In this document: positions 52,565-62,621 of the stretch, one piece after another
Numbering within the stretch: position 1 is the stretch's first letter
Layout of the letters: every line of letters begins with the position of its first letter
Position numbers and translations under genes: made by a program
Notes under the pieces: generated by a model
What the model was told of the DNA's origin: nothing
Seen by the model: only the letters and a program-made list of their open reading frames with translations
The model's database searches: none
Assembly (NCBI RefSeq): GCF_964026585.1
Contig: NZ_OZ032160.1
Location: 496,001-560,000, forward strand
Direction: 5' to 3'
DNA from: Candidatus Endowatersipora endosymbiont of Watersipora subatra
GTDB taxonomy: Bacteria; Pseudomonadota; Alphaproteobacteria; Rhizobiales; Rhizobiaceae
Length of the DNA: 64,000 nt

Positions 52565-54067
52565 TTAACGTTCACAATAATCCGCAACAAAACGATCGAG
52601 TAATCTCACGCCATAGCCTGAACCCCAAGAGTAATTAATTGCATTTTGAGTTGATTCGATAGCTACTCCTGAAATATCTAGATGAGCCCAAGGGGTTTTG
52701 TTAACAAAGCGTTGTAAAAACTGAGCTGCAGTTATTGAACCAGCAAAACGATCACCAATATTTTTCATATCAGCATTCTCAGAGTTGATCATTTTATCAT
52801 ATTCAACACCTAAAGGCATCCGCCAGATTCTTTCTTCTGTTTTTAGACCTGATTTTACCAGTTGCTCAGATAATTCATCACTGTTAGAAAACAAACCCGC
52901 ATGATGCCTGCCGAGAGAAACTAAAATAGCCCCAGTTAGTGTTGCTAAATTAATCATAGATCTTGGTTTGAATTCGGATTGACAATACCATAAAATATCG
53001 GCGAGGATGAGGCGCCCTTCTGCATCAGTATTCACAATCTCAATTGTCTGACCTGACATTGATGTAACGATGTCTCCTGGTCTCTGCGCATTGCCATCTG
53101 GCATATTCTCGACTGCAGAAATAATACCAACAATATTTGTTTTGGCTTTACGAGAAGCTAGTGCATACATCAGGCCAACAACTGCTGCAGCTCCTGCCAT
53201 ATCACCTTTCATATTCTCCATGCTAGCAGCTGGCTTAATGGATATTCCACCTGTATCGAAGGTCACTCCTTTACCAATAAAGGCAATAGGTTTTTCCTTC
53301 GGCTTCCCTCCATTCCAGCGTAAAATAGCTACACAAGGAGAATTCCTCGAGCCTTGAGCCACTCCCAAAAGTGACTCCATTTTTAGTTCTCTCATATCCT
53401 TCTCGTAGAGAAGGTCGACCTTGCATCCCATCTTTGTTAACTCGCTACTGCGATTAACAAGTTCTTTTGGAATCAAGACGTTCGCCGGCTCATTGACTAA
53501 ATTTCGGGCTAGTATCACACCTTCACCAAGACCCAACTTTTCTTCCCATATTTTTTTAGCAGTCCTAACTACTTTTGTTTTAATAGTCACTCTCACTGCT
53601 GTTTCTATCTTCTTATCTTTTGTTTTATACTTATCAAAACGGTAAGAAGATAACAGTAATCCCAAAGCAAAGTCTGTTGCTTGGCTCGCATTAGCTCTCT
53701 CGCCTGAGGATAAATCCAAATCAAGACATATTGTTATACAACCCTTTGCCTTTGTACTTAATTTACTAAGATTATCCATTATCTTACCACCAAGTGTTAA
53801 CCATGAATAATCGACGAGATTATCTCGATCTCCTAATCCAAGAAGGATAACAGAGTCGAGTTCACTTCCTTCAGGAGTTAAGATATTAAGTGTCTCAGTA
53901 AAATCAGCTTTGTATCCGCTAGACTTGATTGCTTTTTTAACAGCAGGGAGGATCGGCCAGTTATAAAAACTTGGATCCCATTTTATCTCCTTATCACAAA
54001 GGATGACTATCACGCCTTTTTTAGGTAAAAGAGCATTGGAAAATTTAATATCTACTAACTGACTCAT
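52565..54067 (-). CDS. pepA: Leucyl aminopeptidase
   Basis: Di-metal M17 aminopeptidase removing N-terminal residues from peptides; a DNA-binding role is known for E. coli PepA. The protein is 500 aa. The metal and active-site motifs are GKGVTFDTGGISIKPAASM, NMKGDMAGAAAVVG and the diagnostic VNTDAEGRLILAD, followed by MINLATLTGAILVSLG. The N-terminal domain is the variable part. It heads the pepA-holC pair and faces away from lptF; the 188-bp gap between them should hold both promoters. Confidence 0.97.
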   Translation of the reverse strand: MSQLVDIKFSNALLPKKGVIVILCDKEIKWDPSFYNWPILPAVKKAIKSSGYKADFTETLNILTPEGSELDSVILLGLGDRDNLVDYSWLTLGGKIMDNLSKLSTKAKGCITICLDLDLSSGERANASQATDFALGLLLSSYRFDKYKTKDKKIETAVRVTIKTKVVRTAKKIWEEKLGLGEGVILARNLVNEPANVLIPKELVNRSSELTKMGCKVDLLYEKDMRELKMESLLGVAQGSRNSPCVAILRWNGGKPKEKPIAFIGKGVTFDTGGISIKPAASMENMKGDMAGAAAVVGLMYALASRKAKTNIVGIISAVENMPDGNAQRPGDIVTSMSGQTIEIVNTDAEGRLILADILWYCQSEFKPRSMINLATLTGAILVSLGRHHAGLFSNSDELSEQLVKSGLKTEERIWRMPLGVEYDKMINSENADMKNIGDRFAGSITAAQFLQRFVNKTPWAHLDISGVAIESTQNAINYSWGSGYGVRLLDRFVADYCER

Positions 54068-54255
54068 AAGAACTCCGAAAGGAAAAATTCAAGGAACCAT
54101 TATGCCTATTTGATGATTAAGTGTAAATAATAAATGTATTTTAAGAAACAGTAGCATTTCAATCGTTCTTACCGATTATTCTAGGAGAATCCATGAGTTG
54201 TCTTCGTCCATCGACATCTTCACACACTTTTTTTTCAAGTTAAACTTAGTCTTGG

Positions 54256-55350
54256 ATGATAGTAATGTGGCTGTCGCTTATTGAGCGGTACTTATTCACC
54301 AAAGCCCTTATTTCATTTCTTATAACAATGGCTTTACTCATTAGCTTAGTATGGGTTATCCGTGCTATTCAGGAAGTTGATCTTCTTCTCAGCAAAGGTC
54401 AAAGTATCCTGACCTATTTGCAAATGACCAGTTTATCCGTTCCTATGCTGACAGCATCTACTATTCCATTGGCCCTTCTTATTGGATTGAGCTATACGAT
54501 CAACAACCTTAATAACAATTCTGAGATGGTTGCAATACATTCAACCGGATTGTCTCAGATGTTGCTGGTAAAACCATTTTTAGTACTTGGCCTCCTCACA
54601 TCCTTACTAGTCTACACACTCCATTTATGGCTTGGTCCTATCTCAATGGCAACCCTTCGTCGTTTCGGAACAGAGGTGAAATCAGATCTTATATCTGTAG
54701 TTATTAAAGAAGGACGATTTCAGAGTGTTGGCAAAGGGCTGACTTTCCATGTTTCCAGCCGTGAGCCAGGTGGTATCCTGAAAGGCGTCTTCATTGTTGA
54801 TACGCGTGATCCGAACGAAACTTTTACTTATCTAGCCAAGTCAGGAACAATAAAAAAAATCAAAGAAGAAGCTTTTCTAGTTATCAAAAATGGTCAAATT
54901 CATCATCAGATCAAAAACAAAAGGACAATTTCAATTATTGAATTTAATTCTTACGCTTTCAATCTATCAGCATTCTCTAAACCCAAAAAATCAGGTCCTG
55001 TCAGTCAGATAGAAATCTCAACTTTTCATCTTTTAAATCCTGAGCAAAATGATCGCCTCTTCAAAGAAAAGAAAGGCGATTATCGGGTGGAATTACACAG
55101 CCGACTGACCGGAGGTCTTTACCCCATAGTAGTAACTTTGTTGCTCCTTATTTCTGCCTTCAGACCGCATCCCAGAGGAGTGAGCTCTAGATTATCCCTG
55201 ATTGTTCCAACAATAACATGCCTATTTCTTCGTGCTATAACTCTTTTTGCAGAAGAGATCCTTCGGACTCAACCCTTAATGCTCTTCGTCGTCTGGGGAA
55301 TTCCTATTTTATCTATTTTCATTACGGCCTACTCTTTATCTCGTAGATAA
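54256..55350 (+). CDS. lptF: LPS export permease LptF
   Basis: One of the two permease subunits of the LptB2FG transporter, which extracts lipopolysaccharide from the inner membrane. The 364-aa protein has the typical three plus three membrane helices (residues 12-34, 55-78, 95-115 and three in the last 90 residues) around a periplasmic beta-jellyroll domain. N-terminal IERYLFTKALISFLITMALL and LSVPMLTASTIPLALLIGL are family hallmarks. The start may be the ATG at 54265, which has GGA at a better distance. It is followed by lptG 93 bp later. Confidence 0.92.
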   Translation: MIVMWLSLIERYLFTKALISFLITMALLISLVWVIRAIQEVDLLLSKGQSILTYLQMTSLSVPMLTASTIPLALLIGLSYTINNLNNNSEMVAIHSTGLSQMLLVKPFLVLGLLTSLLVYTLHLWLGPISMATLRRFGTEVKSDLISVVIKEGRFQSVGKGLTFHVSSREPGGILKGVFIVDTRDPNETFTYLAKSGTIKKIKEEAFLVIKNGQIHHQIKNKRTISIIEFNSYAFNLSAFSKPKKSGPVSQIEISTFHLLNPEQNDRLFKEKKGDYRVELHSRLTGGLYPIVVTLLLLISAFRPHPRGVSSRLSLIVPTITCLFLRAITLFAEEILRTQPLMLFVVWGIPILSIFITAYSLSRR

Positions 55351-55443
55351 TAAATTCTAATTTTCTTAAAAATTTAACCACAGATAGGTACAGATTTTAA
55401 AAAAGGAAAAGAGTCTAATAGAGTCTTTGGAATCGGTAACAAT

Positions 55444-56526
55444 ATGATTTTATCCAAAATGGGCTTTTATCTCACGAGAGATTTTGTTCGAAAAATTGTC
55501 TTCTTATACATAGTTTTCTTTTTTTTGATCTTTACTTTCGATCTGATCGAGCTTTCTCGAAAATTAGCAACACAAAAAAGTATAATCTTCTATGATATTA
55601 TTAAGATCGCATTCTTGCGAGCTCCTCATTTTTCCGGTCAAATTTTACCATTTATCGTTTTATTTGCTGCAATGGCTTCATTTTTCCGACTAAATCAAAC
55701 ATTCGAATTAGTGATTGCACGTGCATCCGGGATTTCAGTCTGGCAAATTTTAACACCGTTTATCATGACAGCTGCTGCGATAGGGCTGTTCTCTTCATTG
55801 GTCTATCACTCATTAGCTCTTAAGAGTCAGATTCAATCTCAAAGTGTAGAAGCGTCGGTTTTTACTAATAATTCAAAAAAATTTTGGTTAAGGGCCATGA
55901 GTAGCGATGGTGAAATGATTATTTATGCAAGAGTTAGTGGAGAGTCAGGTAAGAATCTGAAAGGTGTAACAGCCTATCTATTCACATTGGAGGGGGAAAT
56001 AGGAGTTCGGTTTGATGCAGAACAAGCTCACTTCCTAGTGGGAGAAAATGGCATAGCCCGTTACCGACTCATGGATGTTGTAGCCACTGAATCAGGAAAA
56101 GTCAGAAAGAAAATAACAAGCGTCGATCTAAACGTAGACATTAACGAATATGATCTTTTGATCAAGAAAACCGATGCAAAATCTATGCCGTTCTGGAGAT
56201 TACGTGAGCAAGCTAGTCGCGCAGAAGATGCGGGCCGAAACCCAAACCCATTTTTGACTCAATTTCACGCTATGCTCTCTCAACCTCTTTTGTTCGTTGC
56301 TATGGTTTTAATTGCAGCTTCCTTTTCTCTAAGATTGGTAGAAGGAACTAGCAATCTAGTCATTTTGAGTGGCATTCTGATCGCTTTTATGCTGTACATC
56401 GTAGCAGAATTGGTCCTGACTTTTGCTAATAATGGACTAATATCACCTGTTTTAGCGGCTTGGTCCCCTCCATTCGTCGCAACGTTGCTGAGCATTACCA
56501 TTTTATTACATCAGGAAGATGGTTAA
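55444..56526 (+). CDS. lptG: LPS export permease LptG
   Basis: Partner of LptF in the LPS transporter, same topology of six helices and a central periplasmic domain. The 360-aa protein opens with LSKMGFYLTRDFVRKIVFLY and contains PHFSGQILPFIVLFAAMASF, SGISVWQILTPF and the C-terminal helices (MLSQPLLFVAMVLIAASFSL, GLISPVLAAWSPPFVATLL). The stop is 6 bp before the lptD start, so lptG, lptD, surA, pdxA and rsmA form a compact operon. Confidence 0.93.
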   Translation: MILSKMGFYLTRDFVRKIVFLYIVFFFLIFTFDLIELSRKLATQKSIIFYDIIKIAFLRAPHFSGQILPFIVLFAAMASFFRLNQTFELVIARASGISVWQILTPFIMTAAAIGLFSSLVYHSLALKSQIQSQSVEASVFTNNSKKFWLRAMSSDGEMIIYARVSGESGKNLKGVTAYLFTLEGEIGVRFDAEQAHFLVGENGIARYRLMDVVATESGKVRKKITSVDLNVDINEYDLLIKKTDAKSMPFWRLREQASRAEDAGRNPNPFLTQFHAMLSQPLLFVAMVLIAASFSLRLVEGTSNLVILSGILIAFMLYIVAELVLTFANNGLISPVLAAWSPPFVATLLSITILLHQEDG

Positions 56527-56532
56527 GAAAAA

Positions 56533-58839
56533 ATGACTTTCACAGAAAATGCAATTGCATACAGACCCCTCAGTCTACCTTTCTTGTGGAAAAATCTCGT
56601 TTCGCTCCCTTTGTTAGCAAGTTTAACAATTAGTTTTTATGCCTTCAGTGTTAGTATATCTTTGTTATCGGTATATGCAAATACTCTCTTTGAGAATTCT
56701 CTGCAAGATCGACTCTTTTTGACCGCCGGTCAGCTGATTTATGATAAAAAGTCAGAGATCATTATAGCTAAAGATAATGTTCATATGAAATATGATGGCT
56801 ATACTATGCTTGCCAACAGGCTTTCCTACAATCAGAAAACAAAACGTATTTATGGATTAGGTAATGTAGAAATTGTTGAACCGAACGGAAATCATATTTA
56901 TGCAGAAGAAATTGACATCACGAATGATTTCGGAGAGGGATTTGCCAAAGGATTGCGCATCAAGACACCAGATAATACTTGGATCTCATCGGAGAGTGCT
57001 CAACAATTTACCAGGCAAAGAATAATTTTTAATCATGGCGTTTATACTGCCTGTGAGTCCGTTGAAGAGGATCCTATTTGGCAAGCCAAAGCAGAGAAGA
57101 TAATTATTGATAGAACAAATCAAATTGTAACTTATGAAAAAGCGTACTTAGAATTTTTGGGGAAACCAATAGCTTATCTCCCTTGGTTCCGTCACGCTTA
57201 TTCAAATTCTAACCTAAAAACTGGATTTCAGATACCAGAGTTTGGCTATAATGACAAACTAGGAGTTTGGTATAGGCAACCCTATTTTATTGCAAGCGGT
57301 ACCTCCTATGATCTCACTCTAACGACTACGGCTTCCCATCGAAAAGGTTTGTTCGTAGATATGAAATGGCAACATCAACTCGAAAATGGCTTCTATTCGC
57401 TAAAAGCATCGGGAATGAGGCACCGTTCAGAAAAAACTCTTGATAGCTCTCCTGATAAAACAAAAAAAATAGGTGGCCTCATCGCTTCAAACGGAAAACT
57501 TAAATTTAATCTACCCTTACCTTTAATATTGGGATGGACGATTCTAGCTACTACAGACAGCAATTTTCCCTTTACTTTTAAACTCGACGAATACAATGAC
57601 GAAAAATTCGTTAACAAGATTTATCTAACGGGATCCTATGAAAGAAGTTTCTTCAACCTGTCTGCCAGAAAATACAAAATTCAGATTACTGATTCTCTTA
57701 TTCTAAACTATCAGGAAAAAGTGCTACCTTTATTTGACTATAACTATGTCACAAGTGACAATTATGCAGGTGGAGAAATAAATCTTAATGTCAGTGTTAC
57801 TAATCTTGATCGAGATTACGGGATTGAGTCCTCTGTTTTAACTCCTTTACATGAGGCATATAAGAAAAGAACTCGAATTTCATCAGACCTCATCTGGAAA
57901 AAAACAGTTATAACTTCTGAAGGATTGATGCTAACCCCATCCTTTTCAATGAAAGGAGATTGGACTAAGTTTAACACAACAAATCCAACTATGTTAAAAT
58001 CAATACTAGTCAGTGATTTTATGCCAATGGCTGCACTCGAAGTACGTTATCCGCTTCTGCTTCGAACAAAGACATCCAGGCATATTATCGAGCCTGTTAT
58101 GCAAATGCTTATAAGACCTGATCTTGCCCATCAGACTCAGGGTCTTTATCCGGATAAAGAAGAAGTACAAAGACTGGTTTTTGATACGAACCGACTTTTT
58201 TCTTATAATAATTTCTATGGATTTGATCCTATCGAAAGGGGATTGCGGACTAATATTGGTGTCCAATACTCAGGCATTATTCAAAACGGTATCACTTTTG
58301 ATGCCTTATTTAGTCAATCTTTTCATCTCAACGGACAGAACCCTTACGCTCTAGAAAGGAATCTAGAAAGATTCATAGTTGTTTCTGGACTAAAAACAGA
58401 ACGATCTGATTATGTTGCATCTCTGGAAGTAAATACCTCATCAAGATTAGACGTCATTGCAAACGCACGCTTTGACAAAGATAAATTCACGCCTCAGCGT
58501 GCAGAAACGAGAATCAATTACAGAACACAAACCTTATCTTTTAGCACAAACTATACCTATATCCAACCTATGAATCATTATGAATCACCTCTTTCTAACC
58601 AATACATTGGTATATCTACAAATTATAAGTTTAAAAAGAATTGGAATTTATTAAGTTCGGCTTTGTTTAACATCCACCAAAATAAGATTATCGAGGATTA
58701 TTTGAGATTATCATACAACAATAATTGCTTCAACTTCTCATTGGAATTTTCAGAGGAGAAATCTTATGACTCACTCAATGAAATCAGAAGATCAGTTACT
58801 TTCAATATCAGTTTGCGAACAATTGGAGACTATCAATGA
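56533..58839 (+). CDS. lptD: LPS assembly protein LptD
   Basis: Outer-membrane beta-barrel that inserts LPS into the outer leaflet. The 768-aa protein has an N-terminal signal region (hydrophobic near residues 23-50) and a LptA-like jellyroll (ITAKDN-like repeats AKDNVHMKYDGYTM, GNVEIVEPNGNHIYAEEID). The barrel follows, with PYFIASGTSYDLTLT and many alternating beta strands. The junction reads GVYTACESVEEDP; relatives usually have a second cysteine here (YTACEPC), so a redox pair may be missing. One cysteine remains near the end (NNNCFNF). The final four bases overlap surA (ATGA). Confidence 0.92.
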   Translation: MTFTENAIAYRPLSLPFLWKNLVSLPLLASLTISFYAFSVSISLLSVYANTLFENSLQDRLFLTAGQLIYDKKSEIIIAKDNVHMKYDGYTMLANRLSYNQKTKRIYGLGNVEIVEPNGNHIYAEEIDITNDFGEGFAKGLRIKTPDNTWISSESAQQFTRQRIIFNHGVYTACESVEEDPIWQAKAEKIIIDRTNQIVTYEKAYLEFLGKPIAYLPWFRHAYSNSNLKTGFQIPEFGYNDKLGVWYRQPYFIASGTSYDLTLTTTASHRKGLFVDMKWQHQLENGFYSLKASGMRHRSEKTLDSSPDKTKKIGGLIASNGKLKFNLPLPLILGWTILATTDSNFPFTFKLDEYNDEKFVNKIYLTGSYERSFFNLSARKYKIQITDSLILNYQEKVLPLFDYNYVTSDNYAGGEINLNVSVTNLDRDYGIESSVLTPLHEAYKKRTRISSDLIWKKTVITSEGLMLTPSFSMKGDWTKFNTTNPTMLKSILVSDFMPMAALEVRYPLLLRTKTSRHIIEPVMQMLIRPDLAHQTQGLYPDKEEVQRLVFDTNRLFSYNNFYGFDPIERGLRTNIGVQYSGIIQNGITFDALFSQSFHLNGQNPYALERNLERFIVVSGLKTERSDYVASLEVNTSSRLDVIANARFDKDKFTPQRAETRINYRTQTLSFSTNYTYIQPMNHYESPLSNQYIGISTNYKFKKNWNLLSSALFNIHQNKIIEDYLRLSYNNNCFNFSLEFSEEKSYDSLNEIRRSVTFNISLRTIGDYQ

Positions 58840-59777
58840 ATTTAGCAGATCTTAAATTTACTATCCAGATACAAGGTGTAATGTTGATTGCTACTCTTTT
58901 GACAATTGTCGGAGACTCACTGTTTTCTCCCTTTGCCAAAGCTAGTAGCCAAATAGCAATTATCGTGAACAATCAGATCATCACGAACAATGATATAAGA
59001 CATCGAACCGCCTTTTTTCGATTAAGAGGTGAACAAGGAAATATCAAAAAAAAAGTTTTACAAGAACTCATTGATGAAGTTCTAAAAATGCAAGAAGCTA
59101 ACAGAATTGGTACTGTTGCTCACAAAAAGGAGGTAGAGATTGCTTATCTTGGTTTTGCTAAGAGTAATAAAATTTCTCTTAGCAGACTTAATCAAATCAT
59201 GAATGAATCAGGGATCACCATTATAGAATTCAAGAAATATATTAGGACGCAAATTAGTTGGCAAAGGGCCGTTAGTACCAAGATGATTAACAGATCAAGA
59301 ATCGAAAAGAGAAGTCAATCATGGCTATCTCCTATTGAAGAATCGGTTAAGAACACTACAGAATACACCTTTCAGCAAGTTGTATTTACCATTCCTATAA
59401 CACAACGTTCACTGATTCTTAATCATAGACAGACAGAGTCTAAAAAATTTAGAAAAAAATTTAAAGGGTGTGATTCCTCTCTTGCTTTAGCACAAGAGTT
59501 CAACGATGTTGCCGTAATCGATAGGGGCCGAAAATTAAGAGACGAGCTCCCCAAGAGATGGAGGGATTTGTTGAAAACAACACCTGTTGGAGGAATATCG
59601 AATCCTCAGTTTACAGATCGTGGGATTGAGATGCTAGCGGTTTGTAAGATACGCACGGTGTTCTCAGACAATGCGATCGATTTTTTTGATGATCGCTATT
59701 CAAAAGAGTCTATAAAAAAAATTGAAAAAGATTATTTTGATTTGATCAAAACGCGCAGTATTATCAAATATAGATAG
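58836..59777 (+). CDS. surA: SurA-like periplasmic chaperone (SurA_N domain)
   Basis: Chaperone for outer-membrane proteins, presumably needed for LptD. The 313-aa protein has an N-terminal hydrophobic leader (VMLIATLLTIVGDSLF). The SurA N-terminal domain follows (IAIIVNNQIITNNDIRHRTAFF, LQELIDEVLKMQEANRIG). A degenerate single parvulin-like part (TFQQVVFTIPIT, VGGISNPQFTDRGIEMLAVC) is typical for the alphaproteobacterial form. It is shorter than the E. coli protein, which has two parvulin domains. It overlaps lptD by 4 bp and is followed by pdxA after 20 bp. Confidence 0.85.
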   Translation: MNLADLKFTIQIQGVMLIATLLTIVGDSLFSPFAKASSQIAIIVNNQIITNNDIRHRTAFFRLRGEQGNIKKKVLQELIDEVLKMQEANRIGTVAHKKEVEIAYLGFAKSNKISLSRLNQIMNESGITIIEFKKYIRTQISWQRAVSTKMINRSRIEKRSQSWLSPIEESVKNTTEYTFQQVVFTIPITQRSLILNHRQTESKKFRKKFKGCDSSLALAQEFNDVAVIDRGRKLRDELPKRWRDLLKTTPVGGISNPQFTDRGIEMLAVCKIRTVFSDNAIDFFDDRYSKESIKKIEKDYFDLIKTRSIIKYR

Positions 59778-59797
59778 AATACGAATCGTATTGACCA

Positions 59798-60862
59798 ATG
59801 TTAACAAATAATCTTCTTCCTATCGCTGTCAGCATCGGAGAACCAGCTGGAGTTGGTGCTGATGTTTTATTGCTAGCTTGCAAAAAAGCTCATCAAGGCG
59901 TCATTGATCCTCTACCTTTCTTTATTGTTGTCGCAGACCCAGAACATTTGCGAGAACGAGCTAAACTTTTATCAATTAACATTCCAATTATTGAAGTATC
60001 TCTACATGAGGTTTCTTCGCATAAGGCAAAGAATGATTATAGTGTAAAGGTTATACCGTTAGGCTATTCATTTGAAGCCTTACCTGGAAAACCTAACTTT
60101 TCTGATAATGTAGGTGTGATTGAATCTATTGATAAGTGTATTACATTGGCATGGGAGAGAGAAGTTTGTGGTATTGTCACCTTACCGATCAACAAGAAAA
60201 CACTTTACGATTTTGGATTTTGCTATTCAGGACATACTGAATATCTGGCTCATCTCGCACGAAAATGGACTGAAGAAAATAAAAAATTACAAGCTGTTAT
60301 GATGCTAGTAAACTCTAAACTTCGTACTGTTCCCGTTACAATCCACCTTCCTCTTCAACTGATTATACATCATCTTAACACACAGTTAATTGTTGAAATC
60401 TGTACAATCACTACACAAAGCTTAATCACCCAATTTGGTATTTCTAGTCCCAGGTTGGCAATTTCTGGTCTTAACCCCCATGCTGGAGAAAATGGTTTAA
60501 TGGGTAAGGAAGACCGAATGATTATTTCTCCAGCAGTTGAAGCTTTAAAATTAAAAGGAATTAAAGCTTTTGGACCTTTCCCCAGTGATACCATGTTTCA
60601 TGAAGAGGCAAGACGAAATTATGATGTAGCAATCTGTATGTATCATGATCAGGCTATGATACCTGTGAAGACTCTTGCCTTTCACCAAACAGTTAATGTA
60701 ACACTGGGATTACCTTTTATTCGTACCTCTCCAGATCACGGAACTGCTTTTGATCTTGCAGGTACAGGAAAAGCCAATCCTTTAAGTTTCATTTCAGCCC
60801 TCCATATGGTCGCCTCCATGAAAGCACAAGAAGATAGAGTCGATAAAGTTGATCAGATATGA
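59798..60862 (+). CDS. pdxA: 4-hydroxythreonine-4-phosphate dehydrogenase
   Basis: Metal-dependent NAD enzyme of pyridoxal phosphate synthesis. The 354-aa protein starts PIAVSIGEPAGVGADVLLLA and has VTLPINKKTLYD, SGHTEYLAHLA, SGLNPHAGENGLMG, GPFPSDTMFHE, AICMYHDQAMIPVKTLAF and IRTSPDHGTAFDLAGTG. The histidines in these motifs are the likely metal ligands. The start is 20 bp after surA, and the last four bases overlap rsmA (ATGA). Together with dxs it points to DXP-dependent B6 synthesis. Confidence 0.96.
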   Translation: MLTNNLLPIAVSIGEPAGVGADVLLLACKKAHQGVIDPLPFFIVVADPEHLRERAKLLSINIPIIEVSLHEVSSHKAKNDYSVKVIPLGYSFEALPGKPNFSDNVGVIESIDKCITLAWEREVCGIVTLPINKKTLYDFGFCYSGHTEYLAHLARKWTEENKKLQAVMMLVNSKLRTVPVTIHLPLQLIIHHLNTQLIVEICTITTQSLITQFGISSPRLAISGLNPHAGENGLMGKEDRMIISPAVEALKLKGIKAFGPFPSDTMFHEEARRNYDVAICMYHDQAMIPVKTLAFHQTVNVTLGLPFIRTSPDHGTAFDLAGTGKANPLSFISALHMVASMKAQEDRVDKVDQI

Positions 60863-61740
60863 GCTATCTTGATCGTCTTCCCTCTCCGCGCAAGATTATT
60901 GAAAAATATAATCTAACTCCCCAAAAAAAATTCAGCCAGAATTTTATTCTCGACTTGAATATCAATATGAAGATTGCTAGACAGCTCGGTTCGTTAAACG
61001 GAGAAACTGTTGTTGAAGTAGGCTCAGGTCCCGGTAGTCTAACACGTGCTTTACTCTCTAGTGGAGCTCAGAAAGTTATTTCTATCGAACGGGATGAGAG
61101 ATTCATTCCAGTATTGGAAGAAATTTGTTCTGCTAGCAACGGTCGACTAGAATACCATATTGGGGATGCCCTCAAGATTAACATAGATGATATCGTAAAA
61201 AAAATAACTGGTTCTGTAAATTACAAAATTATTTCAAACCTACCGTACAACATTGCCACCCCCTTGTTGATGAGCTGGTTAAGTGGAGACCGATGGCCTG
61301 CAGGTTGGAACGCAATGGCTCTCCTTTTTCAAAAAGAAGTAGCCCAACGCATTACTGCATCCCCACGTGATAAATCATGGGGACGACTAGGGGTTTTTTC
61401 GAGTTGGCGAACATGGTCCAAAATTACTTTTGATTTATCTCCAAAAGTATTTTTTCCATCTCCCAAAGTTTCAACATCTGTTGTCGTTATCTATCCAAGA
61501 ACCAGTCCTCTTCTAGTATCAAAGGAATCACTAATCCTCGTAACAAAAATGGCTTTTCAGCAAAGACGAAAAACTTTAAGACAGAATCTAAAATCAATTG
61601 GTGGTGCTGCTCTTCTGACAGAAGTTAATATCAATCCCACAGCACGAGCAGAAGAACTCATTTTAGAGCAATTTGTAGCCTTAGCACAAGCAATGGAAAG
61701 ATTCTCTAACAATTCAGAAATTCAGATAGAGCATAATTAA
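60859..61740 (+). CDS. rsmA: 16S rRNA dimethyladenosine transferase
   Basis: Dimethylates two adjacent adenines (A1518 and A1519) near the 3' end of 16S rRNA and serves as a late 30S assembly checkpoint. The 293-aa protein has KKFSQNFILDLNI, the SAM motif VVEVGSGPGSLTRALL, IERDERFIPVL, and the catalytic SNLPYNIATPLL. The C-terminus has the RNA-binding region KMAFQQRRKTLRQNL. It closes the lptF-lptG-lptD-surA-pdxA-rsmA set and is convergent with gmk. Confidence 0.97.
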   Translation: MSYLDRLPSPRKIIEKYNLTPQKKFSQNFILDLNINMKIARQLGSLNGETVVEVGSGPGSLTRALLSSGAQKVISIERDERFIPVLEEICSASNGRLEYHIGDALKINIDDIVKKITGSVNYKIISNLPYNIATPLLMSWLSGDRWPAGWNAMALLFQKEVAQRITASPRDKSWGRLGVFSSWRTWSKITFDLSPKVFFPSPKVSTSVVVIYPRTSPLLVSKESLILVTKMAFQQRRKTLRQNLKSIGGAALLTEVNINPTARAEELILEQFVALAQAMERFSNNSEIQIEHN

Positions 61741-61827
61741 TGAAAGAGATTTTACTTTAAGTTTTTCTATAATGAAAACGGTCTGACAAGAACAATGCTG
61801 TGTTATGTTTGATGATTCTATTCATTT

Positions 61828-62478
61828 CTAGGTCAGCATATCTGAGATAAAATTACCAATACCAACCTGACGATCCCGCCTGAGTCGTTCAGATTGTAAG
61901 ATGGACTTAACTTCTGAAAATGCCCTATCTAAATCATCGTTAATAACAATATAGTCGTAATCAATCCAATGTCCAATCTCATTACGGGCATTCTCCAGTC
62001 GTTCGTCAATAACATCTTTTGTGTCTTCAGCACGAAAGATAAGACGATTCTTTAACTCGGCTATCGATGGTGGTAGTATGAAGACGCTAACAATGTCAGC
62101 CGGCGCTCTCTCAAAAATTTTTAAGGCACCCTGCCAATCAATATCAAATAACATGTCCCGACCTTCAGCCATGGCTTGCTCGACTGGCTCCAACGGAGTA
62201 CCGTAAAAATTGCCATGAACGTTTGCCCATTCTAAAAGACCATTCCCTTCACGAACCATATCGAACTCATTTTTGGATTTAAATAGATAATCGGTTCCTT
62301 CAATTTCATTAGGACGTCGTTTCCTAGTAGTAACAGAAACTGAAAGAGATAAGCGTGGTTCCTCTTGCAAAAGATGACGGGCAATCGTTGATTTTCCTGC
62401 ACCAGAAGGAGATGACAATACAAACATCAGTCCTTTTCTTTCAAAAGAAAAGTTAAGTTTTTGGCTGAGTCTATGCAT
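61828..62478 (-). CDS. gmk: Guanylate kinase
   Basis: Phosphorylates GMP to GDP. The 216-aa protein has the P-loop LSSPSGAGKSTIARHLL (from about residue 21), the GMP-binding SVSVTTRKRRPNEIEGTDY, LLEWANVHGNFYGTP and DIDWQGALKI. About 16 extra residues precede the core, as in several alphaproteobacteria; the ATG at 62427 (Met18) would give the short form. In related genomes yicC lies between mltG and gmk, but here the gap is only 143 bp, too short for it. Confidence 0.97.
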   Translation of the reverse strand: MHRLSQKLNFSFERKGLMFVLSSPSGAGKSTIARHLLQEEPRLSLSVSVTTRKRRPNEIEGTDYLFKSKNEFDMVREGNGLLEWANVHGNFYGTPLEPVEQAMAEGRDMLFDIDWQGALKIFERAPADIVSVFILPPSIAELKNRLIFRAEDTKDVIDERLENARNEIGHWIDYDYIVINDDLDRAFSEVKSILQSERLRRDRQVGIGNFISDMLT

Positions 62479-62621
62479 TCTTACTTCACATATAGTAGCT
62501 GATAAATTAAAATTTGACTTTAAAAACCTACTTATCCCATTAAAGAATTCATTTGATTGACATAAAATTCTTACTAGAATTTTAAAAATATAGGATTTTA
62601 GTTTTATTGTCTTTAATATCT

